Source: Nocardioides immobilis (lineage in GTDB: Bacteria; Actinomycetota; Actinomycetes; Propionibacteriales; Nocardioidaceae). Taken from it: a stretch of DNA of 64,000 nucleotides. The translations under genes were made by a program, and so were the position numbers. Under the pieces are notes generated by a model. It was not told where the DNA came from and did no database searches. It was given only the letters and a program-made list of their open reading frames with translations. This document shows, one piece after another, positions 16,328-23,118 of the stretch (position 1 is the first letter of the stretch; the number at the start of each line of letters is the position of its first letter). The DNA is taken from NCBI RefSeq assembly GCF_003515065.1, contig NZ_QXGH01000021.1:1-64000 (forward strand), written 5' to 3'.

Positions 16328-17421
16328 CCAGGGTCGTTCACCTGCACATCGGTGCGCCGAAGACGGGGACGACCTACATCCAGACGCGGCTGGGGCGCAA
16401 CACCAAGACCCTCGCGGACCATGGCGTCCACTTCCCGTCGACGTCGCGGCTCTCGCGGCCTGAGCTCTCGCAGTTCCGGGCGGCGCTCGACCTCACCGAG
16501 CAGGACTGGGGCGGCGCTCCTGGTCACGCCGACGGCGCCTGGGACGCGCTGATGCGTCGTACCCGCCGGCTCGACGGCAACGTGATCATCAGCCACGAGA
16601 TCCTCGCGCCCGCACCGGCGAAGGTGATCGAGCGCGCGATGAAGGACCTCTCCGGGAGCGAGGTCCACATCGTCTACTCGGCCCGGGACCTGGCCCGACA
16701 GCTGGCCGCCGCCTGGCAGGAGAGCATCAAGCAGGGCCGCTCGTGGACGTTCCGCAAGTTCCTCCGCCGCTCACGGATGGGCAAGCCGTTCATGATGCAG
16801 GCGTTCGACATCCCGGACGTGCTCTCGTCGTGGGGATTCGCGGTGCCGCCGGAGCGCATCCACCTCGTCGTCGTACCCGCCAAGGACAGCGCGGCCGCCG
16901 ACCCGGAGGACAGCCTCTGGACCCGGATGTGCCGGGCGTTCGACATCGACCCGGCGTGGGCGCCGGTCGACAGCGAGGCGACCAACAAGTCGCTCGGCGT
17001 CGCCGAGACCCAGGTGCTCCGCCACCTCAACCAGGCGCTGGGCCGCAAGGTCGCTCGCGAGGGGGAGTACGACGACCTGCTCCGCCGGATGGTCGCCGAC
17101 GGCACCCTGTTCCACCACCGGTCGGCGCCGGTCACCCTCCGGCCCGACAACTACGACTGGGTCGAGGAGCGCACCGAGCGCTCGCTGGAGTGGATCAAGG
17201 CGAGCGGCATCGACGTGATCGGCGACCTCGACGAGCTGCGCCCCCGGCGCCCCGATCCCGACAAGGTCTGGCACAACCCCGACCGGGTCAAGAAGCAGGC
17301 AGTCACCCGCGCTGCGGTCGGCGCCCTGAGCAGCATGACCGCCGAGGCCGTACGACGCCCCGACCCCCACGGCATTGCCCTCCGCGCAACCCGCGAGCTC
17401 AAGCGCCGCCTCGAGCCCTGA
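16324..17421 (+). CDS. Sulfotransferase-family (P-loop) protein
   Basis: 365 residues from ATG 16324, coupled to the HMG-CoA lyase stop. The N terminus reads HLHIGAPKTGTTYIQ, the 5'-phosphosulfate binding loop of PAPS-dependent sulfotransferases. VHIVYSARDLARQLAAAWQE near 110-130 corresponds to the 3'-phosphate binding segment with its Arg and Ser. No membrane segment is seen. The acceptor is unknown. The four-base overlap puts it in the leucine operon transcriptionally, but no metabolic connection is evident. It ends at a repeat block facing a convergent gene. Confidence 0.75.
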   Translation: MTRVVHLHIGAPKTGTTYIQTRLGRNTKTLADHGVHFPSTSRLSRPELSQFRAALDLTEQDWGGAPGHADGAWDALMRRTRRLDGNVIISHEILAPAPAKVIERAMKDLSGSEVHIVYSARDLARQLAAAWQESIKQGRSWTFRKFLRRSRMGKPFMMQAFDIPDVLSSWGFAVPPERIHLVVVPAKDSAAADPEDSLWTRMCRAFDIDPAWAPVDSEATNKSLGVAETQVLRHLNQALGRKVAREGEYDDLLRRMVADGTLFHHRSAPVTLRPDNYDWVEERTERSLEWIKASGIDVIGDLDELRPRRPDPDKVWHNPDRVKKQAVTRAAVGALSSMTAEAVRRPDPHGIALRATRELKRRLEP

Positions 17422-17424
17422 CCC

Positions 17425-17513
17425 CGCCGAAGTGTCGATCTTGGTCGGTCGAGGTGTGACACCTCGCGCGACCAAACCTGACACTTCGCGCGACCAACCC
17501 TGACACTTCGGCG
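17425..17513. repeat. Second 22-bp repeat block with hairpin potential
   Basis: Two tandem 22-base units at 17457-17478 and 17479-17500 and a partial third from 17501 have the sequence TGACACYTCGCGCGACCAAMCC. An inverted copy, CGCCGAAGTGTCGATCTTGG..., at 17425-17447 can pair with 17491-17513, giving a long hairpin. The block fills the gap between the convergent sulfotransferase and EcsC-like genes, as the first block (10584-10719) does between its convergent pair. Confidence 0.75.
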
Positions 17514-17515
17514 AA

Positions 17516-18220
17516 TCAGCGGGGCAGCTGGGCCTTGGGGAGGAACTCGCGGTCGGCGTACCGGCCGACCTGCCAGGTGCTGTAGCCGTCGGCTCCGGCG
17601 CCGACCAGGCCGCCGACCACCGGCACCCGCTTGCCGAGGGTGGTGGCGAGCCGCTTGCCGATCACGCGGCTGACCAGGTCGGCGGCGACGGCCGAGGTGA
17701 TCGTGGTGTCGAGCATCGGGTCGTGGGACGGCGCGGTTGCGAGCGCCATCGGCGGCGCGGGCAGCTGCAGCTTCTTCACCATCTTCTTGACCGCGTCCTC
17801 GCCGAGGACCGCCACGAGGATCGCGTTGCGCACCCGGGGGTCGTCGAGGTCGTAGCCGCGCAGGTGCGCAATGCCGGCGACCATCCGGCACTGGATCAGC
17901 GCCAGCCCGGTGATGTTGGCCGGCGCGATGATGGCCGTCGTGACCAGGCCTCCGAAGTTGGTCACCAGCCCACCGACGCCGGCGTACCGGACGTGGTTCT
18001 CGATCAGCTCGTGGATCGCCCGGTCGACGTTGCCGCGCTGCTCGCGCAGCTGGGTCTCCGCCGCCTGGGCGGCGGGCGGCAGCGGGCCGATGCCGGTGAT
18101 TGCCCGGTCCAGCGCCTGCCGCACGAACGACGAGGTGAGGCCGGGGGCGAGCTCGGTGATCTTCGGGACGACGACGCGAGCGGCTTCCACGGCGATTCCC
18201 TTCTTGAGGCTGCGACGCAT
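17516..18220 (-). CDS. EcsC family protein
   Basis: 234 residues from ATG 18220. An EcsC-like layout is visible: an N-terminal helical part (VRQALDRAITGIGPLPPAAQ), a hydrophobic glycine-rich stretch (GGLVTNFGGLVTTAIIAPANITGLALIQCRMVAGIAHLRGYDL), then DPRVRNAILVAVLGEDAV, and a C-terminal glycine-rich segment KRVPVVGGLVGAGADGYSTW. In Bacillus EcsC lies in an ABC exporter operon; actinobacterial homologues are mostly uncharacterised. It stands alone, convergent with the sulfotransferase gene and divergent from aat. Probably membrane-associated. Confidence 0.75.
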   Translation of the reverse strand: MRRSLKKGIAVEAARVVVPKITELAPGLTSSFVRQALDRAITGIGPLPPAAQAAETQLREQRGNVDRAIHELIENHVRYAGVGGLVTNFGGLVTTAIIAPANITGLALIQCRMVAGIAHLRGYDLDDPRVRNAILVAVLGEDAVKKMVKKLQLPAPPMALATAPSHDPMLDTTITSAVAADLVSRVIGKRLATTLGKRVPVVGGLVGAGADGYSTWQVGRYADREFLPKAQLPR

Positions 18221-18281
18221 GGGCAAAGCGTAGGGGTGCCCTGGAGCCCACGGCCGCGCGGACGTCGTACCGTCAGCCCCG

Positions 18282-19010
18282 ATGGACAACCCGACCAACC
18301 GCCAGGGGCCGGTCGAGCCGCCGCCGACACCGTGGGAGCTGCCCTCCCTCGAGCAGCTGGCTGCGCTCGAGTCGGAGGACGACCTGGTCGCGGTCGGCGC
18401 CGACCTCGCGCCGGGCACCGTGCTGGCGGCGTACCGCCGGGGCCTGTTCCCGATGCCGGAGCCCCGGCTGCGGCTGCGCGCCCGGACCCGGCCCCCGGCC
18501 ATCGGCTGGTGGTGCCCGGCCGAGCGGGGGGTGCTGCGCCTCGACGGACTGCACGTGTCCCGGTCCCTGCGGCGGTCGGTGCGGGACTTCGAGATCCGGG
18601 TCGACACCGCGTTCGACGAGGTCGTTGCCGCGTGCGGCGACCCCCGTCGGCCCGGGGCGTGGATCGACGACGCCATCCGGGCGGCGTACGGCGAGCTGCA
18701 CCGGCTCGGCTGGGCCCACTCGGTCGAGGCCTGGCAGGACGGCAGGCTCGCGGGCGGTCTGTACGGCGTGGCGCTCGGCGGGCTGTTCGCCGGCGAGTCG
18801 ATGTTCCACCGGAGCCGGGACGCGTCGAAGGTCGCCCTGGTCGGCCTCGTCGCGCGGCTCACCGACGCCCACGCCGGGCGCCGGTTGATCGACGTCCAGT
18901 GGTCCACCCCCCACCTGGCCAGCCTGGGCGTCGAGGAGATCGCACGGCGGGAGTACGTCGAACGCCTCCCCGACCTCCTGGCTACACCCCTCCCGGAGGC
19001 CTTCGTCTAG
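18282..19010 (+). CDS. aat: Leucyl/phenylalanyl-tRNA--protein transferase
   Basis: 242 residues. The enzyme adds Leu or Phe from aminoacyl-tRNA to proteins with N-terminal Arg or Lys, marking them for ClpAP/ClpSP degradation (N-end rule). Family signatures are seen: AAYRRGLFPMPE, GWWCPAERGVL, LHVSRSLRRSVR, TWIDDAI-like AWIDDAIRAAYGELHRLGWAHSVE, GLYGVALGGLFAGESMFHRSRDASKVAL, and a final DVQWSTPHLASLG. Full length. It is divergent from the EcsC-like gene and just upstream of the lipoprotein array. Confidence 0.93.
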   Translation: MDNPTNRQGPVEPPPTPWELPSLEQLAALESEDDLVAVGADLAPGTVLAAYRRGLFPMPEPRLRLRARTRPPAIGWWCPAERGVLRLDGLHVSRSLRRSVRDFEIRVDTAFDEVVAACGDPRRPGAWIDDAIRAAYGELHRLGWAHSVEAWQDGRLAGGLYGVALGGLFAGESMFHRSRDASKVALVGLVARLTDAHAGRRLIDVQWSTPHLASLGVEEIARREYVERLPDLLATPLPEAFV

Positions 19011-19021
19011 GGTCGGGCCAC

Positions 19022-19519
19022 ATGACTCCGCTCAAGCGCTGTACCGCCGCGACCGCGGCCGCCCTGTTCGTCTTCTCCCTGAGCGCCTGCGGGGACGACG
19101 GCGATGACAAGGACAACAAGGACTCGTCCTCGGAGCAGGAAGGCCCCGCGGCGGATGCCTCGGAGGAGGACTTCTGCGAGGCGTTCAACGACCCGAGCCT
19201 GACGGACGTCGCCGAGGACGACTACGAAGCCCAGGCCGACGCCCTCCACAGCTACGCCGACGCGCTCGAGGACGTCGGCACCCCCGAGGGCATCCCGGAC
19301 GACGCGCGCAACGGCTACGAGGTCCTGGTCGAGGCCTACCACGAGATCGACGCCGACGACCTCGAGGACGAGGACGCCCAGGCGGACCTCGAGGAGAAGT
19401 ACAAGGACGACGAGGCCGACATCGAGGCGTTCTTCGCGTACGCCGCCGAGAAGTGCGTCGCCGAGGGCGTGCCGTCGGATGTCCCCACCGACGCTCCCAC
19501 CGAGTCCCCGTCGGAGTAA
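19022..19519 (+). CDS. Acidic lipoprotein, paralogue 1
   Basis: 165 residues from ATG 19022. A lipoprotein signal peptide ends in LFVFSLSACGDDG (lipobox LSAC). The mature part is extremely acidic. It shares with the next three genes the blocks DASEEDFCEAF, a central EDVGTPEGIPDDARNGYEVLVEA, and a final FFAYAAEKC, so two conserved cysteines probably form a disulfide. A Pro/Thr/Asp tail (DVPTDAPTESPSE) follows. No known domain is recognised; the location should be the outer face of the membrane. First of a tandem array. Confidence 0.85.
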   Translation: MTPLKRCTAATAAALFVFSLSACGDDGDDKDNKDSSSEQEGPAADASEEDFCEAFNDPSLTDVAEDDYEAQADALHSYADALEDVGTPEGIPDDARNGYEVLVEAYHEIDADDLEDEDAQADLEEKYKDDEADIEAFFAYAAEKCVAEGVPSDVPTDAPTESPSE

Positions 19520-19580
19520 CGGCGCGACGCGCCGTACGGCCGGACCTCTTCCGGGAACCGAAGGTCCTCAATAGTCTGCC

Positions 19581-19659
19581 GGGAGCAGGCTCCCTCGGGA
19601 GGGCTGCTCCCGCCAGACCCGGTGCACGCGGCGCCGGCGTCGTCCCGAAAGGAAACTCC
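19581..19659 (+). promoter_or_regulatory. Hairpin and conserved leader before lipoprotein 2
   Basis: GGGAGCAG at 19581-19588 pairs with CTGCTCCC at 19604-19611. The stretch from 19617 (ACCCGGTGCACGCGGC) to the ribosome site CCGAAAGGAAA is repeated before lipoprotein 3: there ACCCGGTGCTCGCGGC begins at 20291, also exactly 43 bases before the ATG. The hairpin may terminate the upstream gene or belong to the leader. The conserved spacing indicates that the leader was duplicated together with the gene. Confidence 0.5.
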
Positions 19660-20124
19660 ATGACCCGGATCAAGCGCCCGGCCGCTGCTCTCAGCGCCAC
19701 CGTGCTTCTCGCGTTCTCCCTCACGGCCTGTGGCGGAGCTCCCACCGACGCCTCGGAAGAGGACTTCTGCAAGGCCCTCGCCGACGTGTTCGAGCCCTTG
19801 GTCGCCGCCTCCTTCGAAGATCCGTCGGAGGAGCAGTGGGAGGACATCCAGGACTCCGTCGAGGAGCTCGAGGAGGTCGGCACGCCGGAGGACATCTCCG
19901 ACGACGAGCGCAACGGCTTCGAGGTCTTCGTCGAGGCCGTCGGCGACGCCGACTACGACGACATCAAGGACGGCGAGGACGGCGAGATCCCCGGTGTCAG
20001 CGAGGACGACGAGGCGGACGCCGACAAGTTCTTCGCGTACGGCGCCGAGAAGTGCCCCGAGTCCTTCGGTGTCCCGACCGACGTCCCGACGGACCTCACC
20101 GACCTGCCCACGCCGACGGAGTGA
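19660..20124 (+). CDS. Acidic lipoprotein, paralogue 2
   Basis: 154 residues from ATG 19660, preceded by the AAAGGAAA ribosome site. The signal peptide has lipobox LTAC (LLAFSLTACGGAPTDASEEDFC). The shared blocks are DASEEDFCKAL, EEVGTPEDISDDERNGFEVFVEAVGD and FFAYGAEKC, then a Thr/Asp/Pro-rich tail. The N terminus MTRIKRPAAALSATVLLAF is nearly identical to paralogue 3, so these two are the most recent duplicates. Function unknown. A GC-rich hairpin at 20141-20170 probably terminates its transcript. Confidence 0.85.
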   Translation: MTRIKRPAAALSATVLLAFSLTACGGAPTDASEEDFCKALADVFEPLVAASFEDPSEEQWEDIQDSVEELEEVGTPEDISDDERNGFEVFVEAVGDADYDDIKDGEDGEIPGVSEDDEADADKFFAYGAEKCPESFGVPTDVPTDLTDLPTPTE

Positions 20125-20140
20125 CCTGAGACCACTCGCA

Positions 20141-20170
20141 CGCGGCCGGTCCCGGTCGGGGCCGGCCGCG
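20141..20170 (+). terminator. Hairpin after lipoprotein 2
   Basis: CGCGGCCGG at 20141-20149 pairs perfectly with CCGGCCGCG at 20162-20170 around a 12-base GC-rich loop, 17 bases after the stop codon at 20122-20124. No T-run follows, which is usual for actinobacterial terminators. Confidence 0.55.
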
Positions 20171-20333
20171 CTGTTCTCCGGTCAGCCGTTCCTCGTTCGC
20201 CTGTTTCTGGCGGGTGATGCATAGGGTGCGTCCCGATGGGTAGGAACGCGCCGGGCAATCTCGGGGCACCGTCCCGGCCCATACTCGTTCACCCGGTGCT
20301 CGCGGCACGGGGTGCCACCCGAAAGGAAATCGC

Positions 20334-20768
20334 ATGACTCGGATCAAGCGTCCCGCCGCCGCCGTTGGCGCGGCCGTGCTGCTCGCCTTCTCCCTCAGCG
20401 CCTGTGGCGGAGCCCCGACCGACGCGTCCGAAGAGGACTTCTGCGAGGCCTACAACGGCATCTCCGCCCTCGGCGAAGCCGATGCGGAGGACTACGAGGC
20501 CCAGGCCGAGGCTGCCAACGAGTACGCGGACGAGCTCGAAGAGGTCGGCACGCCCGAGGACATCCCGGACGACGCCCGCAAGGGCTTCGAGGTGTATGTC
20601 GAGGTGTTCGGCGACCTCAACGCGGACGACCTCGAGGACGAGGACGCGCAGAAGGCGATCGAGGACAAGTACGAGGACGACGAGGACGACGTCGCGGCGT
20701 TCAGCGCGTACGCCGGCGAGACCTGCGCCGCCGACGTCGAGCTGCCCGAGGACCCGGCCGCCAGCTGA
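20334..20768 (+). CDS. Acidic lipoprotein, paralogue 3
   Basis: 144 residues. The N terminus MTRIKRPAAAVGAAVLLAF is followed by lipobox LSAC. Shared blocks are DASEEDFCEAYNG, EEVGTPEDIPDDARKGFEVYVEVFGDL, DADDLEDEDAQ-like NADDLEDEDAQKAIEDKYEDDE (also close to paralogue 1), and FSAYAGETC. It lacks the long Pro/Thr tail of paralogues 1 and 2. The leader from 20291 to the ATG is homologous to that of paralogue 2. Function unknown; membrane-anchored on the outside. Confidence 0.85.
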   Translation: MTRIKRPAAAVGAAVLLAFSLSACGGAPTDASEEDFCEAYNGISALGEADAEDYEAQAEAANEYADELEEVGTPEDIPDDARKGFEVYVEVFGDLNADDLEDEDAQKAIEDKYEDDEDDVAAFSAYAGETCAADVELPEDPAAS

Positions 20769-20820
20769 CGGCTCTGCTTGCTGAGACGGCCGGACCCGCG
20801 ACGTCCCCTAGGGTGCTCGC

Positions 20821-21261
20821 GTGACACGGATCCCGCTCCCGGCCGCCGTGGCCGCCACCGCCTTGCTCGCCCTCTCCCTGAGCGCCTGCGGGGGTCCTCC
20901 CACGGATGCGTCCAAGCCCGCCTTCTGCGAGGTGGCCAACGACCGGTCGTGGGCCGAGGACCTTCCTGACGACGCGGACGGCGAGCAGATCGTCGACGGG
21001 TTCGCGTCCTGGTCCGAGGACCTGGAGGAGGTCGGCACTCCGGAGGGCATCCCGGAGGACGCCCGCAAGGGCTTCGAGGTCACCGTCGACTACCTCGGCG
21101 ACCTCGACCCTGACGACTTCGAGAACCTCGGCGACGCGGCAGAGGTCACGGACGACCTCTCGGAGGACGAGCAGGAGGAGGTCGACGCCTACAACGCGTA
21201 CGTGGCCGAGACCTGCGTCCCCGACACCACGATCGACGTTCCCGGGCCGACGTCGAGCTGA
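20821..21261 (+). CDS. Acidic lipoprotein, paralogue 4
   Basis: 146 residues from GTG 20821. The signal peptide has lipobox LSAC (LLALSLSACGGPPTDASKPAFC). The family blocks are recognisable but more diverged: DASKPAFCEVAND, EEVGTPEGIPEDARKGFEVTVDYLGDLDPDD and YNAYVAETC. It follows paralogue 3 by about 50 bases, probably in one transcript. Function unknown. Confidence 0.83.
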   Translation: MTRIPLPAAVAATALLALSLSACGGPPTDASKPAFCEVANDRSWAEDLPDDADGEQIVDGFASWSEDLEEVGTPEGIPEDARKGFEVTVDYLGDLDPDDFENLGDAAEVTDDLSEDEQEEVDAYNAYVAETCVPDTTIDVPGPTSS

Positions 21262-21311
21262 CCGGCACCCGGCCTCGTCGCCGGCGGTCGGGCATTGAGC
21301 GGCGTGCGACG

Positions 21312-21881
21312 ATGAAAGGGATGCGCCTCCACCTCCGCTCGCACCTCGCGACCCTCGTTCCGCTGCTGCTTCTCCTACCCACGGCGGTGCTCACGGGCGG
21401 CTGCTCCGGCGACAGCGACGCCGACGACGACGGCCCGTCCGTCGTCGCCACCGGACCGGACGAGCAGCCGACGGACGAGGGCACGGACGGGACCTCCGAC
21501 CCGACGGACGAGCCGACCGACGAGCCGACGAGCGCCCCGCCCGACCTGCCGGACGCTGTGGCGGCGGTGTGCACGCCGTACGCCGAGATGGTCAGCGCCA
21601 TCAAGGAGGCCGCCGACAGCACCACCGACCGCGACGCGGTCGCGGCGACGATCGGGCCGGTGATGAAGGAGTTCGCGGCGCAGGTGCCGGACCTGCGGCG
21701 CCCGCCGGGGTTGTCCGAACGCGCCTGGCGCGGTGTCGGTGCGCTCGCGGAGCTGGTCCTGGAGCTACCCGACGAGCCGACCTACGCCGAGATCGAGGCT
21801 GTCGAGGGCAAGCTCAGCCCGGACCAGCGTGAGGCCGTCGGGTCGGCGTTCGACTGGTTCCAGTCGAACTGCGGCCTCTAG
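21312..21881 (+). CDS. Acidic lipoprotein, distant member of the array
   Basis: 189 residues from ATG 21312 (a second ATG at 21321 is possible). The hydrophobic signal LVPLLLLLPTAVLTGGCSG ends in a lipobox-like TGGC. An Asp/Glu/Pro/Thr-rich spacer follows (DEPTDEPTSAPPDLPD). The folded part has one cysteine near its start (AAVCTPYAEM) and one at its end (WFQSNCGL), the same two-cysteine layout as the four preceding proteins but without the GTPEDIPDDAR block. Probably a distant relative or a functionally linked lipoprotein. Function unknown. Confidence 0.75.
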   Translation: MKGMRLHLRSHLATLVPLLLLLPTAVLTGGCSGDSDADDDGPSVVATGPDEQPTDEGTDGTSDPTDEPTDEPTSAPPDLPDAVAAVCTPYAEMVSAIKEAADSTTDRDAVAATIGPVMKEFAAQVPDLRRPPGLSERAWRGVGALAELVLELPDEPTYAEIEAVEGKLSPDQREAVGSAFDWFQSNCGL

Positions 21882-21891
21882 CCGGGCGAGG

Positions 21892-22221
21892 TCAGGCGAC
21901 GTACGGCGTCGGTCCGGCGCCGACCAGCTCCCGGCCGGCTGCCTGCCAGTCGAGCAGCCCGCCGTCGAGGTTGAAGGCGTCGTGCCCCTGCTGCGCGAGG
22001 TAGGCGACGGCCTGTGCCGAGCGCGCGCCCACCTTGCAGACGACGAGGATCTGGCCCTCGGGCATCTCGTCGAGTCGCGACGGGAGCTCGTAGAGCGGGA
22101 TGTGGACGGAGCCGTCGATGTGGCCGGCGGCCCACTCCTGGTCCTCGCGGACGTCGATGACCGTCAGCTGCTCCGGCAGCGGGTCGGGGATGCCGTCGAT
22201 CGACACGGTGGGGATGCGCAC
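21892..22221 (-). CDS. Rhodanese-like domain protein
   Basis: 109 residues from GTG 22221. A single rhodanese domain with TVIDVREDQEWAAGHIDGSVHIPL (the usual DVRE...GHI..A.. signature) and the active-site loop VVCKVGARSAQAVAYL with the catalytic cysteine. It ends with NLDGGLLDWQAAGREL, the standard domain end. It may transfer sulfur or serve as a persulfide or stress sensor. It follows the Fpg/Nei gene by 14 bases on the same strand and so is probably cotranscribed. Confidence 0.88.
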   Translation of the reverse strand: MRIPTVSIDGIPDPLPEQLTVIDVREDQEWAAGHIDGSVHIPLYELPSRLDEMPEGQILVVCKVGARSAQAVAYLAQQGHDAFNLDGGLLDWQAAGRELVGAGPTPYVA

Positions 22222-22235
22222 TCGGGGGACCTCTT

Positions 22236-23114
22236 CTACTTCAGCAGCTTGCTCATGCGGCGGTCGGCGAGCGGTTTGCCGCCGGTCTGACAGGTGGGGC
22301 AGTACTGCAGGCTCGAGTCGGCGAACGAGACCTCGCGCACCGTGTCGCCACACACCGGGCACGCCTGCCCGGTGCGCCCGTGGACGGCGAGGTTCGACTT
22401 CTTCTCGGCCTTGAGCTCGCTCGCGGCGAGCCCGCGGGAGCGGTCGACGGCGTCGCCGAGGGTGTCCTTGATCGCGGCGAAGAGGGTCGTGAGCTCGTCG
22501 TCGGTCAGCGTGCCGGCGGGCTTGAACGGGCTCATCCGTGCCGCGTGCAGGATCTCGTCGGAGTACGCGTTGCCGATGCCGGCGATCGTGCCCTGGTGGC
22601 GCAGCACCCCCTTGAGCTGCTTGCGCCCTTCGGCCTCGAGGATGGTGGCGAGCGCGTCCTTGGTGAAGGCGTCGTCGAGCGGGTCGGGACCGAGCCGGGC
22701 GATGCCCGCGACATCGGCAGGGGAGCGGACCAGGTAGAGCGCGAGCGACTTCTTGGTGCCGGCCTCGGTCACGTCCAGTCCCGGCGACAGCCCGTCCTGC
22801 TCGTCGAGGACGACCCGGACGGCGAGGGTCGACTTCGTGCTCGGGCGCGGTGGGACGGCCGGCACCTCGTCACGCCACCGGACCCACCCGGCCCGCGCCA
22901 GGTGGAACACCAGGTGCAGGCCGCTGGCCTCGATGTCGAGGAACTTGCCGTGCCGTCGTACGTCGTCGACGAGCGTGCCCTCGACCGCCGACAGCGGCGG
23001 GTCGTAGGTCTTGAGCGCGCTGAACGCGGCGATGTGGACCTTGGTGATCGCGCGACCGGTCAGCCGACCCCGGAGGTCCAGGGCCAGTGCTTCGACCTCG
23101 GGAAGCTCAGGCAC
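22236..23114 (-). CDS. Fpg/Nei family DNA glycosylase
   Basis: 292 residues. It starts with PELPEVEALALDLRGRL; the N-terminal proline and Glu-2/Glu-5 are the catalytic nucleophile region of the family. The helix-two-turn-helix segment has GVLRHQGTIAGIGNAYSDEILHAARMSPF. The C-terminal zinc finger has CPVCGDTV and CPTCQTGGKPL. This is base-excision repair of oxidised bases. The sequence branch (K58-like HGKFLDIE, longer insert after residue 100) is one of the actinobacterial Nei-like types, so exact substrate preference is open. It is upstream of the rhodanese gene and just after the LAL regulator on the same strand. Confidence 0.9.
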   Translation of the reverse strand: MPELPEVEALALDLRGRLTGRAITKVHIAAFSALKTYDPPLSAVEGTLVDDVRRHGKFLDIEASGLHLVFHLARAGWVRWRDEVPAVPPRPSTKSTLAVRVVLDEQDGLSPGLDVTEAGTKKSLALYLVRSPADVAGIARLGPDPLDDAFTKDALATILEAEGRKQLKGVLRHQGTIAGIGNAYSDEILHAARMSPFKPAGTLTDDELTTLFAAIKDTLGDAVDRSRGLAASELKAEKKSNLAVHGRTGQACPVCGDTVREVSFADSSLQYCPTCQTGGKPLADRRMSKLLK

Positions 23115-23118
23115 CGGA

